Positions 9,261-23,800 of a stretch of DNA of 64,000 bases are shown here, piece by piece (positions within the stretch are counted from its first letter, which is position 1; each line of letters begins with the position of its first letter). Origin of the DNA: Ectobius pallidus (lineage: Eukaryota > Arthropoda > Insecta > Blattodea > Ectobiidae); contig CAXKWD010000002.1 in assembly GCA_964059195.1 (NCBI GenBank), positions 167,034,559 through 167,098,558 on the forward strand, written 5' to 3'. The notes under the pieces are model-generated. The model was given only the letters and a program-made list of their open reading frames with translations. It did not search any database and was not told the DNA's origin. Made by a program: the position numbers and the translations under genes.

Positions 9261-11109
9261 TTTTATTCTTGGAGATGAAAATCGCGCAGGATTTTAGAAA
9301 AGTCGAAATAAAACCGTTTTATCAGCATACTACATAAAAACTCTCTAGAGACGAACCTCATAACATTTCATTGCGAATAAAACCGTGTAACATCAACAAT
9401 AAAAATGTACCATAGTTTACGAGATAACGGCTGTCGAACCGTTGAAAACGCCTCACACGAAAAAAGTAATATCGGCAAAAATAACATATTTTACAATTCC
9501 GCACACTCACAGCATAAAAGAATCTTTCGGAAATAAAAATAAAATCGACGCTTACGGAAGTTTGTAGGGCTGAGAATCCCGGGAAGGTGCAGCTTCTATT
9601 AAAAAGCAGGATTGTATAAGATTGGAAAAAGAACAGTTTCAACTGCTTTTGCATATAAACTTATGTTTCCTCGGAAACGCAATAAATTTTTGAGATTATA
9701 TTGTTAATGTAAAAACAGTATCTTTTGTTCTTGGAGATGAAAATCGCGCAGGATTTTTGAAAACTCGAAATAAAAACGTTTTATCAGCGTACTACATAAA
9801 TCCTCCCAAATGACAACTGGCATAACTTTTCTTTGCGAATATAACCATGTACATCAACAATAAAAATGTACCATAGTTTACAAGATAACGGCTGTCGAAC
9901 CGTTGAAAACGACTCACACGAAAAAAGTCGTATCGGTAAAAATAACATCTTTTTCAAATCCGCATACTCACAGCATAAAAGAAACTTTCGGAAATAAAAC
10001 TAAAATCGACGCTAACGGAAGTTGGCAGGGCTGAGAATCCCGGGAAGGCATGCAGCTTCTATTAAAGAGCAGGATTGTATAAGAGTGGAAAAAGAACAGT
10101 TTCAACTGCTTTTGCATATAAACTTATGTTTCCTCGGAAACGCAAGAAATTTTTGAGATTATATTGTTAATGTAAAAACAGTATCTTTTATTCTTGGAGA
10201 TCAAAATCGCGCAGGATTTTAGAAAACTCGAAATAAAAACGTTTTATCAGCGTACTACATAAATCCTCCCAAATGACAAAACGCATAACTTTTCATTGCG
10301 AATATAACCATGTACATCAACAATAAAAATGTACCATAGTTTACGAGATAAAGGCTTTCGAACCGTTGAAAACGCCTCGCACGAAAAAAGTCATATCGGC
10401 AAAAATAACATCTTTTTCAATTCCGCACACTCACGGCATAAAGGAAACTTTCGGAAATAAAAATAAAATCGACGCTAACGGAAGTTGGCAGGGCTGAGAA
10501 TCCCGGGATTGGCATGCAGCTTCTATTAAAGCGCAGGATTGTATAAGATTGGAAAAAGAACAGTTTCAACTGCTTTTGCATATAAACTTATGTTTCCTCG
10601 GAAACACAAGACATTTTTGAGATTATATTGTTAATGTAAAAACAATATTTTTTATTCTTGGAGATGAAAGTCGCGCAGGATTTTAGAAAAGTCGAAATAA
10701 AACCATTTTATCAGCCTAGTACATAAAAACTCCCAAGAGACAAACGTCATAACATTTCATTGCGAACAAAACGTTTACATCAACAATAAAAATGTACCAT
10801 AGTTTACGTTATAACGGCTGTCGAACCGTCTCAAACGCCTCACACGAAAAAAGTCATATCGGCAAAAATAACATCTTTTACAATTCCGTATACTCACACC
10901 ATAAAAGAAACTTAGGGAAATAAAAATAAAATCGACGCTTACGGAAGTTTGTAGGGCTGAGAATCCCGGGAAGGTGCAGCTTCTATTAAAAAGCAGGATT
11001 GTATAAGATTGGAAAAAGAACATTTTCAACTGCTTTTGCATATAAACTTATGTTTCCTCGGAAACGCAATAAATTTTTGAGATTATATTGTTAATGTAAA
11101 AACAGTATC
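9261..11109 (+). repeat. Four-monomer block C (c1-c4) between A2 and A3
   Basis: Monomers start at 9261, 9723, 10186 and 10650 (lengths 462, 463, 464, 460). c1 begins as m1, matching A2's first monomer until about 9453, then switches to another type with 'tttgtagggctg', 'gaaggtgcagc' (a 3-bp deletion) and 'aaaaagcagg'. c2 has the junction 'ttttgttcttgg', 'gatttttgaaaactcg', 'gacaactggc' and 'ttctttgcg'. c3 has 'ggagatcaaaatcg' and 'cgggattggcatgc' (+1 bp). c4 is m10-like at its start and c1-like at its end, with 'cacaccataaaag'. Relatives of all four recur in 25922-29161 and 34252-35636. Confidence 0.9.
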
Positions 11110-14100
11110 TTTTATTCTTGGAGATGAAAATCGCGCAGGATTTTAGAAAAGTCGAAATAAAACCGTTTTATCAGCATACTACATAAAAACTCTCTAGAGA
11201 CGAACCTCATAACATTTCATTGCGAATAAAACCGTGTAACATCAACAATAAAAATGTACCATAGTTTACGAGATAACGGCTGTCGAACCGTTGAAAACGC
11301 CTCGCACGAAAAAAGTAATATCGGCAAAAATAACATCTTTTACAATTCCGAACACTCACAGCATAAAAGAAACTTAGGGAAATAAAAATAAAATCGACGC
11401 TAACGAAAGTTGGCAGGGCTGAGAATCCCGGGAAGGCATGCAGCTTCTATTAAAGCGCAGGATTGTATAAGAGTGGAAAAAGAACAGTTTCAACTGCTTT
11501 TGCATATAAACTTATGTTTCCTCGGAAACACAAGACATTTTTGAGATTATATTGTTAATAAAAAAACAATATTTTTTATTCTTGGAGATGAAAATCGCGC
11601 AGGATTTTAGAAAAGTCGAAATAAAACCATTTTATCAGCCTAGTACATAAAAACTCCCAAGAGACGAACGTCATAACATTTCATTGCGTATAAAACCGTG
11701 TACATCAACAATAAAAATGTACCATCGTTTACAAGATAACGGCTGTCGAACCGTTGAAAACGCCTCGCACGAAAAAAGTCATATCGGCAAAAATTACATA
11801 TTTTTCAATTCCGCACACTCACGGCATAAAGGAAACTTTCGGAAATAAAAATAAAATCGACGCTAATGGAAGTTGGCAGGGCTGAGAATCCCGGGAAGGC
11901 ATGCAGCTTCTATTAAAGCGCAGGATTGTATACGATTGGAAAAAGAACAGTTTCAACTGCTTTTGCATATAAATTTATGTTTCCTCGGAAACACAAGACA
12001 TTTTTGAGATTATATTGTTTATGTAAAAACAATATTTTTTATTCTTGGAGATGAAAGTCGTGCAGGATTTTAGAAAAGTCGATATAAAACCATTTTATCA
12101 GCCTAGTACATAAAAACTCCCAAAACACGAACGTCAAAACATTACATTGCGAATAAAAGCGTGTACATGAACAATAAAAATGTACCATAGTTTACGAGAT
12201 AACGGCTGTCGAACCGTTGAAAACGACTCACACGAAAAAAGTCATATCGGTAAAAATAACATCTTTTTGAAATCCGCATACTCACAGCATAAAAGAAACT
12301 TTCGGAAATAAAACTAAAATCGACGCTAACGGAAGTTGGCAGGGCTGAGAATCCGGGGAAGGCATGCAGCTTCTATTAAAGCGCAGGATTGTATAAGAGT
12401 GGAAAAAGAACAGTTTCAACTGCTTTTGCATATAAACTTATGTTTCCTCGGAAACACAAGACATTTTTGAGATTATATTGTTAATGTAAAAACAATATTT
12501 TTTATTCTTGGAGATGAAAGTCGCGCAGGATTTTAGAAAAGTCGATATAAAACCATTTTATCAGCCTAGTACATAAAAACTCCCAAGAGACGAACGTCAA
12601 AACATTTCATTGCGAATAAAAGCGTGTACATCAACAATAAAAATGTACCATAGTTTACGAGATAACGGCTGTCGAACCGTTGAAAACGACTCACACGAAA
12701 AAAGTCGTATCGGTAAAAATAACATCTTTTTCAAATCCGCATACTCACAGCATAAAAGAAACTTTCGGAAATAAAACTAAAATCGACGCTAACGGAAGTT
12801 GGCAGGGCTGAGAATCCCGGGAAGGCATGCAGCTTCTATTAAAGAGCAGGATTGTATAAGAGTGGAAAAAGAACAGTTTCAACTGCTTTTGCATATAAAC
12901 TTATGTTTCCTCGGAAACGCAAGAAATTTTTGAGATTATATTGTTAATGTAAAAACAGTATCTTTTATTCTTGGAGATGAAAATCGCGCAGGATTTTAGA
13001 AAACTCGAAATAAAAACGTTTTATCAGCGTACTACATAAATCCTCCCAAATGACAAAACGCATAACTTTTCATTGCGAATATAACCATGTACATCAACAA
13101 TAAAAATATACCATAGTTTACGAGATAAAGGCTTTCGAACCGTTGAAAACGCCTCGCACGAAAAAAGTCATATCGGCAAAAATTACATATTTTTCAATTC
13201 CGCACACTCACGGCATAAAGGAAACTTTCGGAAATAAAAATAAAATCGACGCTTACGAAAGTTGGCATGGCTGAGAATCCCGGGAAGGCATGCAGCTTCT
13301 ATAAAAGCGGAGGATTGTATAAGAGTGGAAAGAGAACAGTTTCAACTGCTTTTGCATATAAACTTATGTTTCCTCGGAAACACAAGACATTTTTGAGATT
13401 ATATTGTTAATGTAAAAACAATATTTTTTATTCTTGGAGATGAAAGTCGCTCAGGATTTTAGAAAAGTCGATATAAAACCATTTTATCAGCCTAGTACAT
13501 AAAAACTCCCAAGAGACGAACGTCAAAACATTTCATTGCGAATAAAAGCGTGTACATCAACAATAAAAATGTACCATATTTTACGAGATAACGGCTGTCG
13601 AACCGTTGAAAACGACTCACACGAAAAAAGTCGTATCGGTAAAAATAACATCTTTTTCAAATCCGCATACTCACAGCATAAAAGAATCTTTCGGAAATAA
13701 AACTAAAATCGACGCTAACGGAAGTTGGCAGGGCTGAGAATCCCGGGAAGGCATGCAGCTTCTATTAAAGCACAGGATTGTATAAGAGTGGAAAAAGAAC
13801 AGTTTCAACTGCTTTTGCATATAAACTTATGTTTCCTCGGAAACACAAGACATTTTTGAGATTATATTGTTAATGTAAAAACAATATTTTTTATTCTTGG
13901 AGATGAAAGTCGCGCAGGATTTTAGAAAAGTCGAAATAAAACCATTTTATCAGCCTAGTACATAAAAACTCCCAAGAGACGAACGTCATAACATTTCATT
14001 GCGAATAAAACCGTGTACATCAACAATAAAAATGTACCGTAGTTTACGAGATAACGGCTGTCGAACCGTTGAAAACGCCTCGCACGAAAAAAGTCATATC

Positions 14101-15739
14101 GGCAAAAATAACATCTTTTACAATTCTGCACACTCACAGCATAAAAGAAACTTTCGGAAATAAAAATAAAATCGACGCTTACGGAAGTTGGTAGGGCTGA
14201 GAATCCCGGGAAGGCATGCAGCTTCTATTAAAGAGCAGGATTGTATAAGAGTGGAAAAAGAACAGTTTCAACTGCTTTTGCATATAAACTTATGTTTCCT
14301 CGGAAAGGCAAGAAATTTTTGAGATTATATTGTTAATGTAAAAACAGTATCTTTTATTCTTGGAGATGAAAATCGCGCAGGATTTTAGAAAACTCGAAAT
14401 AAAAACGTTTTATCAGCGTACTACATAAATCCTCCCAAATGACAAAACGCATAACTTTTCATTGCGAATATAACCATGTACATCAACAATAAAAATGTAC
14501 CATAGTTTACGAGATAAAGGCTTTCGAACCGTTGAAAACGCCTCGCACGAAAAAAGTCATATCGGCAAAAATAACATATTTTTCAATTCCGCACACTCAC
14601 GGCATAAAGGAAACTTTCGGAAATAAAAATAAAATCGACGCTTACGAAAGTTGGCATGGCTGAGAATCCCGGGAAGGCATGCAGCTTCTATAAAAGCGGA
14701 GGATTGTATAAGAGTGGAAAGAGAACAGTTTCAACTGCTTTTGCATATAAACTTATGTTTCCTCGGAAACACAAGACATTTTTGAGATTATATTGGTTAT
14801 GTAAAAACAATATTTTTTATTCTTGGTAATGAAAATCGCGCAGGATTTTAGAAAAGTCGAAATAAAACCATTTTATCAGCCTAGTACATAAAAACTCCCA
14901 AGAGACGAACGTCATAACATTTCATTGCGAATAAAAGCGTGTACATCAACAATAAAAATGTACCATAGTTTACGAGATAACGGCTGTCGAACCGTTGAAA
15001 ACGACTCACACGAAAAAAGTCATATCGGTAAAAATAACATCTTTTTCAAATCCGCATACCCACAGCATAAAAGAAACTTTCGGAAATAAAAATAAAATCG
15101 ACGCTAACGGAAGTTGGCAGGGCTGAGAATCCCGGGAAGGCATGCAGCTTCTATTAAAGGGCAGGATTGTATAAGATTGGAAAAAGAACAGTTTAACTGC
15201 TTTTGCATATAAACTTATGTTTCCTCGGAAACACAAGACATTTTTGAGATTATATTGTTAATGTAAAAACAATATTTTTTATTCTTGGAGATGAAAGTCG
15301 CGCAGGATTTTAGAAAAGTCGAAATAAAACCATTTTATCAGCCTAGTACATAAAAACTCCCAAGAGACGAACGTCATAACATTTCATTGCGAACAAAACG
15401 TTTACATCAACAATAAAAATGTACCATAGTTTACGTTATAACGGCTGTCGAACCGTCTCAAACGACTCACACGAAAAAAGTCATATCGGCAAAAATAACA
15501 TCTTTTACAATTCCGTATACTCACAGCATAAAAGAAACTTTCGGAAATAAAACTAAAATCGACGCTAACGGAAGTTGGCAGGGCTTTAGAATCCCGGGAA
15601 GGCATGCAGCTTCTATTAAAGAGCAGGATTGTATAAGAGTGGAAAAAGAACAGTTTCAACTGCTTTTGCATATAAACTTATGTTTGCTCGGAAACGCAAG
15701 AAATTTTTGAGATTATATTGTTAATGTAAAAACAGTATC
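11110..15739 (+). repeat. HOR family A, copy A3
   Basis: This is a full ten-monomer copy starting at 11110, with the same monomer order and the same private variants as A1 and A2. The equivalent of 2846 lies at 13955, a shift of 11109 bp (two units plus block C). Confidence 0.94.
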
Positions 15740-18700
15740 TTTTATTCTTGGAGATGAAAATCGCGCAGGATTTTAGAAAAGTCGAAATAAAACCGTTTTA
15801 TCAGCATACTACATAAAAACTCTCTAGAGACGAACCTCATAACATTTCATTGCGAATAAAACCGTGTAACATCAACAATAAAAATGTACCATAGTTTACG
15901 AGATAACGGCTGTCGAACCGTTGAAAACGCCTCGCACGAAAAAAGTAATATCGGCAAAAATAACATCTTTTACAATTCCGAACACTCACAGCATAAAAGA
16001 AACTTAGGGAAATAAAAATAAAATCGACGCTAACGAAAGTTGGCAGGGCTGAGAATCCCGGGAAGGCATGCAGCTTCTATTAAAGCGCAGGATTGTATAA
16101 GAGTGGAAAAAGAACAGTTTCAACTGCTTTTGCATATAAACTTATGTTTCCTCGGAAACACAAGACATTTTTGAGATTATATTGTTAATAAAAAAACAAT
16201 ATTTTTTATTCTTGGAGATGAAAATCGCGCAGGATTTTAGAAAAGTCGAAATAAAACCATTTTATCAGCCTAGTACATAAAAACTCCCAAGAGACGAACG
16301 TCATAACATTTCATTGCGTATAAAACCGTGTACATCAACAATAAAAATGTACCATCGTTTACAAGATAACGGCTGTCGAACCGTTGAAAACGCCTCGCAC
16401 GAAAAAAGTCATATCGGCAAAAATTACATATTTTTCAATTCCGCACACTCACGGCATAAAGGAAACTTTCGGAAATAAAAATAAAATCGACGCTAATGGA
16501 AGTTGGCAGGGCTGAGAATCCCGGGAAGGCATGCAGCTTCTATTAAAGCGCAGGATTGTATACGATTGGAAAAAGAACAGTTTCAACTGCTTTTGCATAT
16601 AAATTTATGTTTCCTCGGAAACACAAGACATTTTTGAGATTATATTGTTTATGTAAAAACAATATTTTTTATTCTTGGAGATGAAAGTCGTGCAGGATTT
16701 TAGAAAAGTCGATATAAAACCATTTTATCAGCCTAGTACATAAAAACTCCCAAAACACGAACGTCAAAACATTACATTGCGAATAAAAGCGTGTACATGA
16801 ACAATAAAAATGTACCATAGTTTACGAGATAACGGCTGTCGAACCGTTGAAAACGACTCACACGAAAAAAGTCATATCGGTAAAAATAACATCTTTTTGA
16901 AATCCGCATACTCACAGCATAAAAGAAACTTTCGGAAATAAAACTAAAATCGACGCTAACGGAAGTTGGCAGGGCTGAGAATCCGGGGAAGGCATGCAGC
17001 TTCTATTAAAGCGCAGGATTGTATAAGAGTGGAAAAAGAACAGTTTCAACTGCTTTTGCATATAAACTTATGTTTCCTCGGAAACACAAGACATTTTTGA
17101 GATTATATTGTTAATGTAAAAACAATATTTTTTATTCTTGGAGATGAAAGTCGCGCAGGATTTTAGAAAAGTCGATATAAAACCATTTTATCAGCCTAGT
17201 ACATAAAAACTCCCAAGAGACGAACGTCAAAACATTTCATTGCGAATAAAAGCGTGTACATCAACAATAAAAATGTACCATAGTTTACGAGATAACGGCT
17301 GTCGAACCGTTGAAAACGACTCACACGAAAAAAGTCGTATCGGTAAAAATAACATCTTTTTCAAATCCGCATACTCACAGCATAAAAGAAACTTTCGGAA
17401 ATAAAACTAAAATCGACGCTAACGGAAGTTGGCAGGGCTGAGAATCCCGGGAAGGCATGCAGCTTCTATTAAAGAGCAGGATTGTATAAGAGTGGAAAAA
17501 GAACAGTTTCAACTGCTTTTGCATATAAACTTATGTTTCCTCGGAAACGCAAGAAATTTTTGAGATTATATTGTTAATGTAAAAACAGTATCTTTTATTC
17601 TTGGAGATGAAAATCGCGCAGGATTTTAGAAAACTCGAAATAAAAACGTTTTATCAGCGTACTACATAAATCCTCCCAAATGACAAAACGCATAACTTTT
17701 CATTGCGAATATAACCATGTACATCAACAATAAAAATATACCATAGTTTACGAGATAAAGGCTTTCGAACCGTTGAAAACGCCTCGCACGAAAAAAGTCA
17801 TATCGGCAAAAATTACATATTTTTCAATTCCGCACACTCACGGCATAAAGGAAACTTTCGGAAATAAAAATAAAATCGACGCTTACGAAAGTTGGCATGG
17901 CTGAGAATCCCGGGAAGGCATGCAGCTTCTATAAAAGCGGAGGATTGTATAAGAGTGGAAAGAGAACAGTTTCAACTGCTTTTGCATATAAACTTATGTT
18001 TCCTCGGAAACACAAGACATTTTTGAGATTATATTGTTAATGTAAAAACAATATTTTTTATTCTTGGAGATGAAAGTCGCTCAGGATTTTAGAAAAGTCG
18101 ATATAAAACCATTTTATCAGCCTAGTACATAAAAACTCCCAAGAGACGAACGTCAAAACATTTCATTGCGAATAAAAGCGTGTACATCAACAATAAAAAT
18201 GTACCATATTTTACGAGATAACGGCTGTCGAACCGTTGAAAACGACTCACACGAAAAAAGTCGTATCGGTAAAAATAACATCTTTTTCAAATCCGCATAC
18301 TCACAGCATAAAAGAATCTTTCGGAAATAAAACTAAAATCGACGCTAACGGAAGTTGGCAGGGCTGAGAATCCCGGGAAGGCATGCAGCTTCTATTAAAG
18401 CACAGGATTGTATAAGAGTGGAAAAAGAACAGTTTCAACTGCTTTTGCATATAAACTTATGTTTCCTCGGAAACACAAGACATTTTTGAGATTATATTGT
18501 TAATGTAAAAACAATATTTTTTATTCTTGGAGATGAAAGTCGCGCAGGATTTTAGAAAAGTCGAAATAAAACCATTTTATCAGCCTAGTACATAAAAACT
18601 CCCAAGAGACGAACGTCATAACATTTCATTGCGAATAAAACCGTGTACATCAACAATAAAAATGTACCGTAGTTTACGAGATAACGGCTGTCGAACCGTT

Positions 18701-20369
18701 GAAAACGCCTCGCACGAAAAAAGTCATATCGGCAAAAATAACATCTTTTACAATTCTGCACACTCACAGCATAAAAGAAACTTTCGGAAATAAAAATAAA
18801 ATCGACGCTTACGGAAGTTGGTAGGGCTGAGAATCCCGGGAAGGCATGCAGCTTCTATTAAAGAGCAGGATTGTATAAGAGTGGAAAAAGAACAGTTTCA
18901 ACTGCTTTTGCATATAAACTTATGTTTCCTCGGAAAGGCAAGAAATTTTTGAGATTATATTGTTAATGTAAAAACAGTATCTTTTATTCTTGGAGATGAA
19001 AATCGCGCAGGATTTTAGAAAACTCGAAATAAAAACGTTTTATCAGCGTACTACATAAATCCTCCCAAATGACAAAACGCATAACTTTTCATTGCGAATA
19101 TAACCATGTACATCAACAATAAAAATGTACCATAGTTTACGAGATAAAGGCTTTCGAACCGTTGAAAACGCCTCGCACGAAAAAAGTCATATCGGCAAAA
19201 ATAACATATTTTTCAATTCCGCACACTCACGGCATAAAGGAAACTTTCGGAAATAAAAATAAAATCGACGCTTACGAAAGTTGGCATGGCTGAGAATCCC
19301 GGGAAGGCATGCAGCTTCTATAAAAGCGGAGGATTGTATAAGAGTGGAAAGAGAACAGTTTCAACTGCTTTTGCATATAAACTTATGTTTCCTCGGAAAC
19401 ACAAGACATTTTTGAGATTATATTGGTTATGTAAAAACAATATTTTTTATTCTTGGTAATGAAAATCGCGCAGGATTTTAGAAAAGTCGAAATAAAACCA
19501 TTTTATCAGCCTAGTACATAAAAACTCCCAAGAGACGAACGTCATAACATTTCATTGCGAATAAAAGCGTGTACATCAACAATAAAAATGTACCATAGTT
19601 TACGAGATAACGGCTGTCGAACCGTTGAAAACGACTCACACGAAAAAAGTCATATCGGTAAAAATAACATCTTTTTCAAATCCGCATACCCACAGCATAA
19701 AAGAAACTTTCGGAAATAAAAATAAAATCGACGCTAACGGAAGTTGGCAGGGCTGAGAATCCCGGGAAGGCATGCAGCTTCTATTAAAGGGCAGGATTGT
19801 ATAAGATTGGAAAAAGAACAGTTTAACTGCTTTTGCATATAAACTTATGTTTCCTCGGAAACACAAGACATTTTTGAGATTATATTGTTAATGTAAAAAC
19901 AATATTTTTTATTCTTGGAGATGAAAGTCGCGCAGGATTTTAGAAAAGTCGAAATAAAACCATTTTATCAGCCTAGTACATAAAAACTCCCAAGAGACGA
20001 ACGTCATAACATTTCATTGCGAACAAAACGTTTACATCAACAATAAAAATGTACCATAGTTTACGTTATAACGGCTGTCGAACCGTCTCAAACGACTCAC
20101 ACGAAAAAAGTCATATCGGCAAAAATAACATCTTTTACAATTCCGTATACTCACAGCATAAAAGAAACTTTCGGAAATAAAACTAAAATCGACGCTAACG
20201 GAAGTTGGCAGGGCTTTAGAATCCCGGGAAGGCATGCAGCTTCTATTAAAGAGCAGGATTGTATAAGAGTGGAAAAAGAACAGTTTCAACTGCTTTTGCA
20301 TATAAACTTATGTTTGCTCGGAAACGCAAGAAATTTTTGAGATTATATTGTTAATGTAAAAACAGTATC
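15740..20369 (+). repeat. HOR family A, copy A4
   Basis: This is a full ten-monomer copy, exactly 4630 bp after A3 and with the A1-A4 private variants. Its last monomer still has 'tttgctcgg' (about 20311). The next monomer is not m1 but a chimera, so the regular A array ends here. Confidence 0.94.
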
Positions 20370-20831
20370 TTTTATTCTTGGAGATGAAAATCGCGCAGGA
20401 TTTTAGAAAACTCGAAATAAAAACGTTTTATCAGCGTACTACATAAATCCTCCCAAATGACAAAACGCATAACTTTTCATTGCGAATATAACCATGTACA
20501 TCAACAATAAAAATGTACCATAGTTTACGAGATAACGGCTGTCGAACCGTTGAAAACGACTCACACGAAAAAAGTCATATCGGTAAAAATAACATCTTTT
20601 TCAAATCCGCATACCCACAGCATAAAAGAAACTTTCGGAAATAAAAATAAAACCGACGCTAACGGAAGTTGGCAGGGCTGAGAATCCCGGGAAGGCATGC
20701 AGCTTCTATTAAAGGGCAGGATTGTATAAGATTGGAAAAAGAACTGTTTAACTGCTTTTGCATATAAACTTATGTTTCCTCGGAAACACAAGACATTTTT
20801 GAGATTATATTGTTAATGTAAAAACAATATT
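20370..20831 (+). repeat. Chimeric monomer m8/m9 at the A-to-B boundary
   Basis: The first part is m5/m8 type ('gaaaactcg', 'tataaccatg' up to about 20492). From 'gagataacggctg' (about 20530) onward it is m9 type ('catacccacagc', 'aaagggcagg', one C missing in 'ctgtttaactg'). This is the product expected from in-register exchange between two monomers. Confidence 0.82.
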
Positions 20832-23800
20832 TTTTATTCTTGGAGATGAAAGTCGCGCAGGATTTTAGAAAAGTCGAAATAAAACCATTTTATCAGCCTA
20901 GTACATAAAAACTCCCAAGAGACGAACGTCATAACATTTCATTGCGAACAAAACGTTTACATCAACAATAAAAATGTACCATAGTTTACGTTATAACGGC
21001 TGTCGAACCGTCTCAAACGCCTCACACGAAAAAAGTCATATCGGCAAAAATAACATCTTTTACAATTCCGTATACTCACAGCATAAAAGAAACTTTCGGA
21101 AATAAAACTAAAATCGACGCTAACGGAAGTTGGCAGGGCTGAGAATCCCGGGAAGGCATGCAGCTTCTATTAAAGAGCAGGATTGTATAAGAGTGGAAAA
21201 AGAACAGTTTCAACTGCTTTTGCATATAAACTTATGTTTCCTCGGAAACGCAAGAAATTTTTGAGATTATATTGTTAATGTAAAAACAGTATCTTTTATT
21301 CTTGGAGATGAAAATCGCGCAGGATTTTAGAAAACTCGAAATAAAAACGTTTTATCAGCGTACTACATAAATCCTCCCAAATGACAAAACGCATAACTTT
21401 TCATTGCGAATATAACCATGTACATCAACAATAAAAATGTACCATAGTTTACGAGATAAAGGCTTTCGAACCGTTGAAAACGCCTCGCACGAAAAATTCA
21501 TATCGGCAAAAATTACATATTTTTCAATTCCGCACACTCACGGCATAAAGGAAACTTTCGGAAATAAAAATAAAATCGACGCTTACGAAAGTTGGCATGG
21601 CTGAGAATCCCGGGAAGGCATGCAGCTTCTATAAAAGCGGAGGATTGTATAAGAGTGGAAAGAGAACAGTTTCAACTGCTTTTGCATATAAACTTATGTT
21701 TCCTCGGAAACACAAGACATTTTTGAGATTATATTGTTAATGTAAAAACAATATTTTTTATTCTTGGAGATGAAAGTCGCTCAGGATTTTAGAAAAGTCG
21801 ATATAAAACCATTTTATCAGCCTAGTACATAAAAACTCCCAAGAGACAAACGTCATAACATTTCATTGCGAACAAAACGTTTACATCAACAATAAAAATG
21901 TACCATAGTTTACGTTATAACGGCTGTCGAACCGTCTCAAACGCCTCACACGAAAAAAGTCATATCGGCAAAAATAACATCTTTTACAATTCCGAACACT
22001 CACAGCATAAAAGAAACTTAGGGAAATAAAAATAAAATCGACGCTAACGAAAGTTGGCAGGGCTGAGAATCCCGGGAAGGCATGCAGCTTCTATTAAAGC
22101 GCAGGATTGTATAAGAGTGGAAAAAGAACAGTTTCAACTGCTTTTGCATATAAACTTATGTTTCCTCGGAAACACAAGACATTTTTGAGATTATATTGTT
22201 AATGTAAAAACAATATTTTTTATTCTTGGAGATGAAAGTCGCGCAGGATTTTAGAAAAGTCGAAATAAAACCGTTTTATCAGCATACTACATAAAAACTC
22301 TCTAGAGACGAACCTCATAACATTTCATTGCGAATAAAACCGTGTAACATCAACAATAAAAATGTACCATAGTTTACGAGATAACGGCTGTCGAACCGTT
22401 GAAAACGCCTCGCACGAAAAAAGTCATATCGGCAAAAATAACATCTTTTACGATTCCGAACACTCACAGCATAAAAGAAACTTAGGGAAATAAAAATAAA
22501 ATCGACGCTAACGAAAGTTGGCAGGGCTGAGAATCCCGGGAAGGCATGCAGCTTCTATTAAAGCGCAGGATTGTATAAGAGTGGAAAAAGAACAGTTTCA
22601 ACTGCTTTTGCATATAAACTTATGTTTCCTCGGAAACACAAGACATTTTTGAGATTATATTGTTAATGGAAAAACAATATTTTTTATTCTTGGAGATGAA
22701 AATCGCGCAGTATTTTAGAAAAGTCGAAATAAAACCATTTTATCAGCCTAGTACATAAAAACTCCCAAGAGACGAACGTCATAACATTTCATTGCGTATA
22801 AAACCGTGTACATCAACAATAAAAATGTACCATAGATTACAAGATAACGGCTGTCAAACCGTTGAAAACGACTCACACGAAAAATGTCATATCGGGAAAA
22901 ATAACATCTTTTATAATTCCGCATACTCACAGCATAAAAGAAACTTTCGGAAATAAAATTAAATCGACGCTAATGGAAGTTGGCAGGGCTGAGAATCCCG
23001 GGAAGGCATGCAGCTTCTATTAAAGCGCAGGATTGTATACGATTGGAAAAAGAACAGTTTCAACTGCTTTTGCATATAAACTTATGTTTCCTCGGAAACA
23101 AAAGACATTTTTGAGATTATATTGTTTATGTAAAAACAATATTTTTTATTCTTGGAGATGAAAGTCGTGCAGGATTTTAGAAAAGTCGATATAAAGCCAT
23201 TTTATCAGCCTAGTACATAAAAACTCCCAAAAGACGAACGTCAAAACATTACATTGCGAATAAAAGCGTGTACATCAACAATAAAAATGTACCATAGTTT
23301 ACGAGATAACGGCTGTCGAACCGTTGAAAACGACTCACACGAAAAAAGTCATATCGGTAAAAATAACATCTTTTTGAAATCCGCATACTCACAGCATAAA
23401 ATAAACTTTCGGAAATAAAACTAAAATCGACGCTAACGGAAGTTGGCAGGGCTGAGAATCCCGGGAAGGCATGCAGCTTCTATTAAAGCGCAGGATTGTA
23501 TAAGAGTGGAAAAAGAACAGTTTCAACTGCTTTTGCATATAAACTTATGTTTCCTCGGAAACACAAGACATTTTTGAGATTATATTGTTAATGTAAAAAC
23601 AATATTTATTATTCTTGGAGATGAAAGTCGCTCAGGATTTTAGAAAAGTCGATATAAAACCATTTTATCAGCCTAGTACATAAAAACTCCCAAGAGACGA
23701 ACGTCAAAATATTTCATTGCGAATAAAAGCGTGTACATCAACAATAAAAATGTACCATAGTTTACGAGATAACGGCTGTCGAACCGTTGAAAACGACTCA

